Shown here: piece after piece, positions 43,201-51,057 of the stretch
How the letters are laid out: each line of letters begins with the position of its first letter
Position numbering within the stretch: the first letter of the stretch is position 1
Source of the DNA: Duganella sp. CF402
Lineage (GTDB): Bacteria; Pseudomonadota; Gammaproteobacteria; Burkholderiales; Burkholderiaceae_D
Direction of reading: 5' to 3'
Length of the DNA: 64,000 bases
Assembly (NCBI RefSeq): GCF_900109645.1
Contig: NZ_FOBG01000004.1
Coordinates: forward strand, 186,001-250,000
Position numbers and translations under genes: made by a program
The notes under the pieces: model-generated
The model's database searches: none
Seen by the model: the letters and a program-made list of their open reading frames with translations, nothing else
What the model was told of the DNA's origin: nothing

Positions 43201-43848
43201 TTACGCTTGATATTTTATTAAATGATAGAACACCATCCCGGCCTTGTCGGCCCGGAGGATTTCCCAATTTGCCATCCATTCAGGGGCTTCGCCCTCGGCG
43301 AATTCCAGCGACAGTCCAGATTCAGCATATACCAGTCCGCCCTCTTTCAACAGTTTGCTGCACAGCGGCAGGGCGCGCTCCAAAAAAGTCTGCTGGTACG
43401 GTGGATCGAGGAAAACCAGGTCGAATTTCTGGCCGCGCAGGGCCGCCGATTGCGCCGCCGCCAGCGCATCGCCGCGCGTGATGGTGACGTTGTCGGCTTT
43501 GAGCTTGGTTTTGATCTCGTCCAGCTGGCGCGTGACTTGGGTGTTGCTGTCGATCATGATGACCGACTGCGCGCCACGGCTGGCAGCCTCGAAACCGAGC
43601 GCGCCGCTGCCGGCGAACAAGTCCAGCACCTGCAGGTCGGCCCAGTAGCCGTCGCGCTGGTGGTTGATCCAGTTAAACACCGTCTCGCGTACGCGGTCCG
43701 GAGTCGGGCGCAGGCCAAGCGCGCTCAGCACCGGCAGCGGCGTGCGCTTCCACTGGCCGCCGATGATGCGTACCTGGTTGGAATGCTGAGGACCGTGGAC
43801 CGGAACTTTGGCGGGTTTGGCAGGCTTGCTGGCGGGCTTCTTCGGCAT
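43201..43848 (-). CDS. rsmD: 16S rRNA (guanine(966)-N2)-methyltransferase RsmD
   Basis: Methylates G966 of 16S rRNA (215 residues). Motifs: RIIGGQWKRTPLPV, RPTPDRVRETVFNWI, the AdoMet loop VLDLFAGSGALGFEA and catalytic LVFLDPPYQQ. The N-terminal ~20 residues are Lys/Pro/Ala-rich, as in other Burkholderiales. It lies 87 bases upstream of coaD, on the same strand. Confidence 0.96.
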   Translation of the reverse strand: MPKKPASKPAKPAKVPVHGPQHSNQVRIIGGQWKRTPLPVLSALGLRPTPDRVRETVFNWINHQRDGYWADLQVLDLFAGSGALGFEAASRGAQSVIMIDSNTQVTRQLDEIKTKLKADNVTITRGDALAAAQSAALRGQKFDLVFLDPPYQQTFLERALPLCSKLLKEGGLVYAESGLSLEFAEGEAPEWMANWEILRADKAGMVFYHLIKYQA

Positions 43849-43900
43849 GTGGCGATGATCTAAGTCATTGATTCAAAGGAGAATCATACCACAGCAGACC

Positions 43901-44800
43901 TTAGCGCTGCTCGGCCGCCAGTTGCTTGAGGTCGTCGATCCAGCCCTGCATGCGTTTGTTCGCGTGGGCTTTCTGGGCCGGCGTGGCCAGCTGGATCACG
44001 GTCAGGATCAGCTGCACATTGCCTTCCTCTGCGGCATCGAAAAACGCCTTGCGCTCGGACGGCTGGTCCATGCGGTCAAAGCTGTCCTTGATCAGTGTGT
44101 GCAGCAGCGCGATGGTGGCGTCCTTGCTGAGTTTGTCCTGCTGCACCTTGCGCACCGCCGTCAGGATCATCTTCTGGCGTCGCTGGCGTTCGTCCAGCCA
44201 CAACGCATTGTCCAGCGGCCGCGCGTCGGACGCCTTGCGGATCTGCGCTTCCTGCTCGCTGGTGAAGTTGCCGAACCACAGCTCGAACTGCTCCATCGAT
44301 TTCTGATAGCGGAACTTTTGCTGCGCTTCCCTGTCGCCGCGCATATTCTTTTTGCGGAACTCGGCAGTGTTGGCAGCAAACTTGCGTTCCAAGGTGGCGA
44401 TCTGGTCTGGCTGCAATGAGCGCGCCAGGTCGGCCAGTTCCGGCAGCGCCTTGAACAGCAGCAGCTCGGTACGGTCCTTGATTTCGTCGTAGTCGTTGTG
44501 CAGGTCGGCTGCAGTGGGCCCGGCGGCCAACTGGCGCTGCGCCGTCTGCAGGATTTGCATGTAGTCGCGCAGCTGGGTCTTGCGGTGCCAGCGGAACAGC
44601 TCATCGATATCCTTCCTGACCCAGTCTTTTTGATCGCTGTTCAGGTCGACATAGCCGTCGATCCACCAGTACAGCAGCGTGTCGCCATTGTTGTAGGCCA
44701 GGCGCAGCGAACTGCAGCCGGCCAGCACGGTCATGAGCATGATCAGGAACAGGCCGTATAGCGTCCGGCGGCCGACTGGGGGCATGTTAGACTTTTGCAT
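43901..44800 (-). CDS. DUF6279 family lipoprotein
   Basis: A 299-residue predicted lipoprotein. The signal segment TLYGLFLIMLMTVLAGC ends in a lipobox; the mature N-terminus SSLRLAYNNGDTLLYWWIDG is the family hallmark. The rest is helical and charged, with no enzymatic motif. Function is unknown. An ATG five codons downstream is an alternative start. It is divergent from glmU with 28 bases between start codons, so promoters must overlap the coding starts. Confidence 0.88.
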   Translation of the reverse strand: MQKSNMPPVGRRTLYGLFLIMLMTVLAGCSSLRLAYNNGDTLLYWWIDGYVDLNSDQKDWVRKDIDELFRWHRKTQLRDYMQILQTAQRQLAAGPTAADLHNDYDEIKDRTELLLFKALPELADLARSLQPDQIATLERKFAANTAEFRKKNMRGDREAQQKFRYQKSMEQFELWFGNFTSEQEAQIRKASDARPLDNALWLDERQRRQKMILTAVRKVQQDKLSKDATIALLHTLIKDSFDRMDQPSERKAFFDAAEEGNVQLILTVIQLATPAQKAHANKRMQGWIDDLKQLAAEQR

Positions 44801-44828
44801 TTACACACTCACTCGATTTGGCACCTCT

Positions 44829-46193
44829 ATGAACGTCGTTATCCTCGCCGCCGGCATGGGCAAGCGCATGCAATCCGCACTGCCGAAAGTTTTACATCCG
44901 TTGGCTGGCAAGCCGCTGCTGCAGCACGTGCTCGATACCGCGCGCAGCCTGTCCGCCGGCCGATTATGCGTGATTTACGGTCACGGCGCTGCGGCTGTCC
45001 AGGCCTTGCTGGCCAAGCAGCCGGCGCCGGTCGCCACCGCGCTGCAGGAACAGCAACTGGGCACCGGCCACGCCGTGATGCAGGGCCTGCCGGAGCTGGA
45101 TGACAACGTCCCTACCTTGATTCTCTACGGCGACGTGCCGCTGACCACTGCCGCCTCGCTGCAAGCGCTGATCGACGCCGCCGGCAACGACAAGCTGGGC
45201 ATCCTGACGGTGGTACAGGACGATCCTACCGGTTTGGGCCGCATCGTGCGTGAGAACGGCCACATAGTGCGCATCGTCGAGCAAAAAGATGCCAATGAGG
45301 CTGAACGCGCCATCAAGGAAATCAACAGCGGCATCATGGTCGCGCCGACCAAGCGCCTGAAACAGTGGCTGGGCGCCATTAAGAATGAAAATGCCCAGGG
45401 CGAGTACTACCTGACTGACATCGTCGCGCTGGCCGTGGCGGATGGCGTGCCTGTGGTGTCGGCCCAGCCGTCGGCGGTGTGGGAAGTGGCCGGCGTCAAC
45501 AGCAAGGTGCAGTTGGCCGAGCTGGAACGCATCCACCAGCGCAACATCGCCAACCAGCTGCTGGAACAAGGCGTGACGCTGCTGGACCCGGCTCGCATCG
45601 ACGTGCGCGGTGAGCTGGTCTGTGGTAGCGACGTCACCATCGACGTCGGCTGCGTGTTTGAAGGCAAGGTTGAGCTGGGCGAAGGCGTGCACATCGGCGC
45701 ACACAGCGTGATCGTCAACGCCCGCATCCTGGCCGGCGCGCAGATCAAGCCGTTCTGCCACATCGAAGAGGCGGTGGTGGGCGAAGTGTCCATCATCGGG
45801 CCATATGCGCGCCTGCGTCCGGGCACCGTGCTGGCCGAGGATGTGCATGTGGGTAACTTCGTCGAGATCAAGAACGGCCAGGTGGCCGCGCACAGCAAGG
45901 CCAATCACCTGGCCTACATCGGCGACGCCACCATCGGCTCGCGCGTCAATGTCGGCGCTGGCGTTATCACCTGCAACTACGACGGCGCCAACAAATTCCG
46001 CACCGTGATCGAAGACGACGCCTTCATCGGCAGCGACAGCCAGCTGGTGGCCCCGGTCACGGTCGGCAAGGGCGCGACGCTGGGCGCCGGCACCACCCTG
46101 ACCAAGGATGCACCAGCTGGCAAGCTGACGGTATCGCGTCCGCGCCAGGTCACCATCGACAACTGGACCCGTCCTGTCAAAGTCAAAAAGTAA
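44829..46193 (+). CDS. glmU: bifunctional GlcN-1-P acetyltransferase / GlcNAc-1-P uridyltransferase GlmU
   Basis: Makes UDP-GlcNAc for peptidoglycan and LPS (454 residues). The N-terminal uridyltransferase carries LAAGMGKRMQS and LYGDVPL; the C-terminal left-handed beta-helix has hexapeptide repeats and the acetyl-CoA/catalytic segment KANHLAYIGDATIG. ATG at 44829 matches the family start; an upstream in-frame ATG would add 32 residues. It is followed by a terminator. glmS lies 1 kb downstream on the same strand. Confidence 0.97.
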   Translation: MNVVILAAGMGKRMQSALPKVLHPLAGKPLLQHVLDTARSLSAGRLCVIYGHGAAAVQALLAKQPAPVATALQEQQLGTGHAVMQGLPELDDNVPTLILYGDVPLTTAASLQALIDAAGNDKLGILTVVQDDPTGLGRIVRENGHIVRIVEQKDANEAERAIKEINSGIMVAPTKRLKQWLGAIKNENAQGEYYLTDIVALAVADGVPVVSAQPSAVWEVAGVNSKVQLAELERIHQRNIANQLLEQGVTLLDPARIDVRGELVCGSDVTIDVGCVFEGKVELGEGVHIGAHSVIVNARILAGAQIKPFCHIEEAVVGEVSIIGPYARLRPGTVLAEDVHVGNFVEIKNGQVAAHSKANHLAYIGDATIGSRVNVGAGVITCNYDGANKFRTVIEDDAFIGSDSQLVAPVTVGKGATLGAGTTLTKDAPAGKLTVSRPRQVTIDNWTRPVKVKK

Positions 46194-46213
46194 GCGAGAA
46201 GTTTTCCACTGGA

Positions 46214-46240
46214 ATGGCGCCTGCGGGCGCCATTTTTTTT
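46214..46240 (+). terminator. Rho-independent terminator of glmU
   Basis: Stem ATGGCGCC / GGCGCCAT with a TGCG loop followed by seven or more T. It lies 20 bases after the glmU stop. Confidence 0.93.
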
Positions 46241-46620
46241 GTGGATAAACTTGTGCGTAAGCGCTTGGCAAGCGCAGGACAACGCGTGGACAAATAATTC
46301 ATACAGCTATGAAATATCTAGCGTGCTGCAATTTCAGCACCTGCTGCCAGTAAACCCGGCAAATGTGTATAACTTTGTGAGTAAGTGGCTGGGTAAGTGC
46401 TGGATAAGTGCTGGGTAAGGCTGAATAAGTAGCGGATAACTATTTCTTCGCCAAATAGCCTGTGCATAAAGCTGTGGGAAAGCGCTGGAGTAGCGTCGGG
46501 ATAACTGCGGGATAAGTTGGTCTGTACAAGTTTTCCCAGTTCGCCGGAAAAGGCTTGTGGAAAAACTTGTGGCTAACCTTGTGAAAACAGGCGGGATAAA
46601 CTTGTATAAGCCTGGGATAA
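46240..46620. repeat. GGATAA-dense intergenic tract
   Basis: The 433-base glmU-Lrp gap contains seven GGATAA hexamers on the + strand, at 46243, 46402, 46434, 46499, 46510, 46594 and 46615, plus related GGGTAAG and GAATAAG. At 46388-46440 they form a loose tandem of about 11-12 bp (GCTGGGTAAGT, GCTGGATAAGT). One is an exact DnaA box in reverse (TGTGGATAA, 46240-46248); GTGGAAAA at 46557 and TGTGCATAA at 46461 are weaker relatives. I see no credible gene here. Confidence 0.85.
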
Positions 46621-46626
46621 CCTGGC

Positions 46627-47079
46627 TCAAATGGCGATGCGCGTCTCGAACTTGCTGCGGAAAGTCGAGAAATACGCCTTCACATTGCGGACGTTGGCGT
46701 GGCTGGTGAATACCCGGTGCGCCAGCGCGTGGTAGGCCGGCATGTCGGGGACCTGTACCACCAGCACAAAGTCCGGCCCCGGCGCCACGCGGTAGCATTG
46801 CAGCACCGCCGCCTCGCCGGCGACCAGCGCTTCAAACTCAGCCATGCGCTCGGCGGCCTGGATATCCAGCGAGATTTCCACAAGCGCCGTCAAACTGGGC
46901 CCGACTTTTTCGGGCGCCACGATGGCGACTTGCCGTTGGATCACCCCGCTTTCGCGCAAATGCTTGACGCGGCGCAGGCAGGTTGGCGGTGAAACGTGCA
47001 CGGCAGCGGCCAATTCAGCGTTGGTTTGAGATGCATCAACTTGCAGCGCATTCAAAATGCGACGATCTATTTCATCCAT
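46627..47079 (-). CDS. Lrp/AsnC-family regulator
   Basis: A 150-residue regulator. HTH: QTNAELAAAVHVSPPTCLRR, recognition helix adjoining VKHLRESGVIQRQ; RAM domain: VLQCYRVAPGPDFVLVVQV. It is divergent from glmS with 132 bases between. It shares the AAATAATATTT core just upstream of its start with the Lrp-type gene at 38148. Target is unknown; regulation of glmS is possible by position only. Confidence 0.92.
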   Translation of the reverse strand: MDEIDRRILNALQVDASQTNAELAAAVHVSPPTCLRRVKHLRESGVIQRQVAIVAPEKVGPSLTALVEISLDIQAAERMAEFEALVAGEAAVLQCYRVAPGPDFVLVVQVPDMPAYHALAHRVFTSHANVRNVKAYFSTFRSKFETRIAI

Positions 47080-47090
47080 AGGGCGTTTAA

Positions 47091-47103
47091 GAAATAATAT
47101 TTC
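47091..47103. promoter_or_regulatory. palindromic operator candidate upstream of second Lrp-type gene
   Basis: GAAATAATATTTC is a perfect palindrome around a central A, 11 bases before the regulator's ATG. Its core AAATAATATTT is identical to that of the palindrome at 38117-38135. Confidence 0.55.
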
Positions 47104-47211
47104 ACAAGATGGGTATGGTGAAATTTTATGCCAATTTAGCGTAAATTAAGAAAGCTTATTTCATCAGCGCTGTTCTACGATGGCTTTCTGACTTAACTGA
47201 AGAGGTTTCCC

Positions 47212-49041
47212 ATGTGCGGCATCGTCGGCGCGGTAGCGCAACGCAATATCACTCCTATCCTGCTGGAAGGCCTGAAACGCCTGGAATATCGCGGTTACGA
47301 TTCCTGCGGCGTTGCCCTGCATGTGGATGGCCAGCTGCAGCGCTCGCGCAGCACCTCGCGTGTGGCGGATCTCGAAAAGCAGATCAGTGACGCGCACCTG
47401 CAAGGCTTCACCGGCATCGCCCACACCCGCTGGGCCACGCACGGCGCGCCGGCTTCGCACAACGCCCATCCGCACTTCTCGCCATCGACCGAACAGGCGC
47501 GTATCGCGCTGGTCCACAACGGCATCATCGAAAACCACGACGAACTGCGCGCCGAACTGACCGCGCTCGGTTACGTGTTCCAGAGCCAGACCGACACCGA
47601 AGTGATCGCCCACCTGGTCGACCACATGTACAACGGCGACCTGTTCGACACCGTGCAGCACGCCGTCAAGCGCCTGACCGGCGCCTACGCGATCGCCGTG
47701 TTCTGCCGCGAAGAGCCGCACCGCGTGGTGGCCGCGCGCCAGGGTTCGCCGCTGATCGTCGGCATCGGCCAGGGCGAAAACTTCGTCGCCTCGGACGCGA
47801 TGGCGCTGGCCGGCACCACCGACCAGATCATTTACCTTGAAGAAGGCGACGTGGTCGACCTGCAATTGGGCCGCGTCTGGGTGGTCGACAGCAATGGCAA
47901 GCAAGTCCAGCGCGAAGTGAAAACCGTGCAGGCGCACACCGGCGCGGCCGAGCTGGGCCCGTACCGCCACTACATGCAGAAAGAAATCTTCGAGCAGCCG
48001 CGCGTGATCGGCGATACGCTGGAAGGCGTCACCGGCGTCATGCCCGAGCTGTTCGGCGACGGCGCCTACAACGTCTTCAAGCAGATCGACCGCGTGCTGA
48101 TCCTGGCTTGCGGCACCAGCTACTACTCGGGCCTGACCGCCAAGTACTGGATCGAATCGGTGGCCAAGATCCCGGTCAACGTCGAAATCGCGTCCGAATA
48201 CCGCTACCGCGACAGCGTGCCGCACCCGAACACGCTGGTGGTGACCATCTCGCAAAGCGGCGAAACCGCCGACACCCTGGCCGCGCTGAAACACGCGCGA
48301 GCGCTCGGCATGGAACATACGCTGACCATTTGCAACGTCGCCACCAGCGCGATGGTGCGCGAATGCAAACTGGCCTATGTCACCCGCGCCGGCGTCGAAG
48401 TGGGTGTGGCGTCAACAAAGGCCTTCACCACCCAGCTGGCCGCGCTGTTCCTGCTGACCCTGTCGCTGGCGCAAGTCAACGGCCGCCTGACCGATGCGGA
48501 AGAAGCCGAACACCTGAAAGCCATGCGTCACCTGCCGGTGGCGATCTCGGCGGTGCTGGCGCTGGAGCCGCAAATCATCGCCTGGGCCGAAGATTTCGCA
48601 CGCAAGGAAAACGCCCTGTTCCTCGGTCGCGGCATGCACTATCCAATCGCGCTGGAAGGCGCGCTCAAGCTCAAAGAGATTTCCTACATCCACGCGGAAG
48701 CCTATCCTGCGGGCGAGCTGAAGCACGGCCCGCTGGCGCTGGTGACGGAAGAAATGCCGGTGGTCACGGTGGCGCCGAACGACGTGCTGATCGAAAAGCT
48801 CAAATCGAATATGCAGGAAGTACGCGCGCGCGGCGGCCAGCTGTACGTGTTTGCCGACGTCGACTCGCGCATTACCTCGGGCGAAGGCGTGCACGTGATC
48901 CGCCTGCCGGAACACTACGGCCTGCTGTCGCCGATCCTGCACGTCGTCTCGCTGCAGCTGCTGGCCTACCACGCCGCCCTGGCGCGCGGCACCGACGTCG
49001 ACAAGCCGCGCAATCTGGCGAAGTCGGTAACCGTGGAGTAA
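47212..49041 (+). CDS. glmS: glutamine-fructose-6-phosphate aminotransferase GlmS
   Basis: Makes glucosamine-6-phosphate from fructose-6-phosphate and glutamine (609 residues). The N-terminal Cys nucleophile follows Met (MCGIVGAV) in the glutaminase domain (1-~240). Two SIS sugar-isomerase domains follow, with the LACGTSYYSG and TISQSGETADTL loops and the C-terminal KPRNLAKSVTVE. AGAGG precedes the ATG. No glmS ribozyme fold is expected or seen in the 132-base leader. Confidence 0.97.
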   Translation: MCGIVGAVAQRNITPILLEGLKRLEYRGYDSCGVALHVDGQLQRSRSTSRVADLEKQISDAHLQGFTGIAHTRWATHGAPASHNAHPHFSPSTEQARIALVHNGIIENHDELRAELTALGYVFQSQTDTEVIAHLVDHMYNGDLFDTVQHAVKRLTGAYAIAVFCREEPHRVVAARQGSPLIVGIGQGENFVASDAMALAGTTDQIIYLEEGDVVDLQLGRVWVVDSNGKQVQREVKTVQAHTGAAELGPYRHYMQKEIFEQPRVIGDTLEGVTGVMPELFGDGAYNVFKQIDRVLILACGTSYYSGLTAKYWIESVAKIPVNVEIASEYRYRDSVPHPNTLVVTISQSGETADTLAALKHARALGMEHTLTICNVATSAMVRECKLAYVTRAGVEVGVASTKAFTTQLAALFLLTLSLAQVNGRLTDAEEAEHLKAMRHLPVAISAVLALEPQIIAWAEDFARKENALFLGRGMHYPIALEGALKLKEISYIHAEAYPAGELKHGPLALVTEEMPVVTVAPNDVLIEKLKSNMQEVRARGGQLYVFADVDSRITSGEGVHVIRLPEHYGLLSPILHVVSLQLLAYHAALARGTDVDKPRNLAKSVTVE

Positions 49042-49044
49042 AAC

Positions 49045-49731
49045 ATGGCGCATTTCAGGGGTGTCGCCGGCGCATTTGCTCTAGTGGTTTTGTCCGCTTG
49101 CAGTTTCAGAGGTTTTAAACCTCCACCGCCTGCTTTTGAAAGTTACGTGCGCGCAGGCGCGTCGGGCGATGATGTAAAACGCTCGATGCTGGCATGCGGG
49201 TACCGTAATGTCTTCATAACCGATCGTGATGAAACGCTGAATGATCTCGCAAGCCATGAAAATTGTATGTTCTCTCAAGGCTATCGACACCCTGATGGCT
49301 GGAAAGGTCTATGCTCCAGAAACTATGAGCAGGATCTTGCCTTGCCGGCTTGCGTTGAGAAGAAACAAGGCTATCCCGTAAGCCTTGATCAGCTAAAAGC
49401 GCTGCCTTTTTATGGCGACGCGGGGTTTGCGCGGTTTTCGCAAAGTGAATCGCATTTTACGGAGTCTGACCGCATCACTTGGCGTAGGGCTGATTCATCC
49501 CTGGATTTCCGGCAGGTTGGGGAGAATCAGCGTATCGCGTTGCCTGTAATGTATGAATGCGCTTACCCCCAGCCCTTGGGGAGCAATACGACTGAAGTCA
49601 CGGTGGATACCGTTGTGAAGGCGCAAGTGTGTATGCAGAACAGGGGCTTTATTCCTGCTGGGACTCGTTCAGTTCCGCACCCAATGATTCCGATTTGTCG
49701 ATGGTATCCAAAGCTGCCTGAATGTCAGTAG
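49045..49731 (+). CDS. hypothetical lipoprotein
   Basis: A 228-residue predicted lipoprotein starting 3 bases after glmS. The signal is MAHFRGVAGAFALVVLSAC, lipobox Cys19. The mature part has several Cys (CGYRNVF, ENCMFSQGY, GLCSRNY, LPACVEKK, VCMQNRGF, ICRWYPKLPEC) that may form disulfides. The GYRNVF and MFSQGYR segments recall short repeats seen in small envelope lipoproteins. Codon use looks less GC-biased than that of glmS, hinting at acquisition. Family and function not recognised. Confidence 0.75.
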   Translation: MAHFRGVAGAFALVVLSACSFRGFKPPPPAFESYVRAGASGDDVKRSMLACGYRNVFITDRDETLNDLASHENCMFSQGYRHPDGWKGLCSRNYEQDLALPACVEKKQGYPVSLDQLKALPFYGDAGFARFSQSESHFTESDRITWRRADSSLDFRQVGENQRIALPVMYECAYPQPLGSNTTEVTVDTVVKAQVCMQNRGFIPAGTRSVPHPMIPICRWYPKLPECQ

Positions 49732-49742
49732 GTTTCAGGGCG

Positions 49743-51014
49743 CTATTCGGGGATCGGTTTGGTGACCAGGAAGTGGTAGGCCATTGCGCCGGCGAAGGCG
49801 ATGCCGGCGCCGGTCAGCAGGGCCGGCACGAACGACCAGCCCTGCGCGATATAGCCGGTCAGCACCGGCGCCAGCGCGCCGCCGAGGAAGCCGCCGAAGT
49901 TCTGGATCGCACCCAGCGAGGCGATGTGGCTGCGCGGCGCCGCCACCGTCGCCAGCGACCACGCGCAGGCCGACGAGGCGTTGGCCAGGAAGATCACCAT
50001 CGAGATGCAGGCCACGGCCACCACATTGCTCTCCACCAGCGCCGCCGGGATGGTGAACGCGACCATGCCCAGCATGGTGGCCACCACCGCGTTGCGGCGG
50101 CCGGAGATCGGCGAGGTGGCCGCCTTCACCACCCGGTCGGAGGCCCAGCCGGCCACCAGCGCGCCAGCGAAGCCGCACAGGAAGGGAATCGACGCCGCCA
50201 CGCCGGCGTAGGCCAGGTCCATATGGCGCTCGGTGCGCAGGTAGCCCGGCAGCCAGGTCAGGTAGACCCAGTTCAGATAGACCGAACCAAAGAAGCCCAG
50301 CATCATGCCCCACGTTGCCCGATGGCGGAACAGCGCGCCCCAGGCGGCGGCGCTGGTCTTGGGGGCGGCGGCGCCGGTCTCGGCGATTTCAAGGTAGGCG
50401 CGTTCTTCGGCGTCCAGCTGGGCCGGGACCGGATCGCGATACAAGCTGACCCACACCAGCGCCACCACCAGCCCGAGCGCGCCGGTGACGAAGAAGGCCC
50501 AGTGCCAGCTGGTGGCCAGGATCAGCGGCGGCAGGCACAGCGGCGCCAGCGCCATGCCCAGCGGCGAGGCCGAATTGAAGATGCCGGTTGGCGTGCCGCG
50601 CGCGCGCGGCGGGAACCAGTTGCTGACGGCGCGCGCCGCCGACGGGAAATGCGGCGCTTCGCCGATGCCCAGCGCGATGCGCGCCAGCACGAAGTAGCCG
50701 AAGCCCGAGGCCAGTCCGCCGGCCGCCTGCGCCAGCGACCACACCAGCAGCCCGATGCCGAGCAGCCAGCGCGGGCCGATCTTGTCGACCAGCGCGCCCA
50801 CCGGCAGCTGGCACAGTGCATAACTCCACGAAAACGCCGATAGCAGCAAGCCCATCTGGCCTAGCGTCAGGCCGAGATCGGCGCGGATGAATTCATTGGC
50901 CACCGCCAGCGTGGCGCGGTCGAGGTAATTGATGACGCCGCCGACCACCAGCAGCGTCAGGGTCAGGATCTGGCGGCCACGGATGCGGGCGGGAGGGGCT
51001 GGGATGGTTATCAT
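49743..51014 (-). CDS. MFS transporter, ACS (anion:cation symporter) type
   Basis: A 423-residue carrier with twelve predicted helices. The N-terminal VVGGVINYLDRATLAVA, the loop-2/3 motif GALVDKIGPRWLLG and IGEAPHFPSAARAVSNWFPP are typical of hexuronate/phthalate-type ACS members. The start is uncertain: ATG at 51014 fits the family, while an in-frame ATG at 51041 would add nine residues. A decayed fragment of a related carrier lies at 55524-55601. The substrate is probably an organic or sugar acid. Confidence 0.88.
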   Translation of the reverse strand: MITIPAPPARIRGRQILTLTLLVVGGVINYLDRATLAVANEFIRADLGLTLGQMGLLLSAFSWSYALCQLPVGALVDKIGPRWLLGIGLLVWSLAQAAGGLASGFGYFVLARIALGIGEAPHFPSAARAVSNWFPPRARGTPTGIFNSASPLGMALAPLCLPPLILATSWHWAFFVTGALGLVVALVWVSLYRDPVPAQLDAEERAYLEIAETGAAAPKTSAAAWGALFRHRATWGMMLGFFGSVYLNWVYLTWLPGYLRTERHMDLAYAGVAASIPFLCGFAGALVAGWASDRVVKAATSPISGRRNAVVATMLGMVAFTIPAALVESNVVAVACISMVIFLANASSACAWSLATVAAPRSHIASLGAIQNFGGFLGGALAPVLTGYIAQGWSFVPALLTGAGIAFAGAMAYHFLVTKPIPE

Positions 51015-51057
51015 GGCGGCGAGTATAGCCAACTCCGCCATGCCGCCGGGAATTTCC

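Noticed and set aside
46334..46798. Open frame through the GGATAA tract on the minus strand
   Set aside because: It is out of frame with the Lrp-type gene it overlaps, has no ribosome site, and its translation reflects the repeats.
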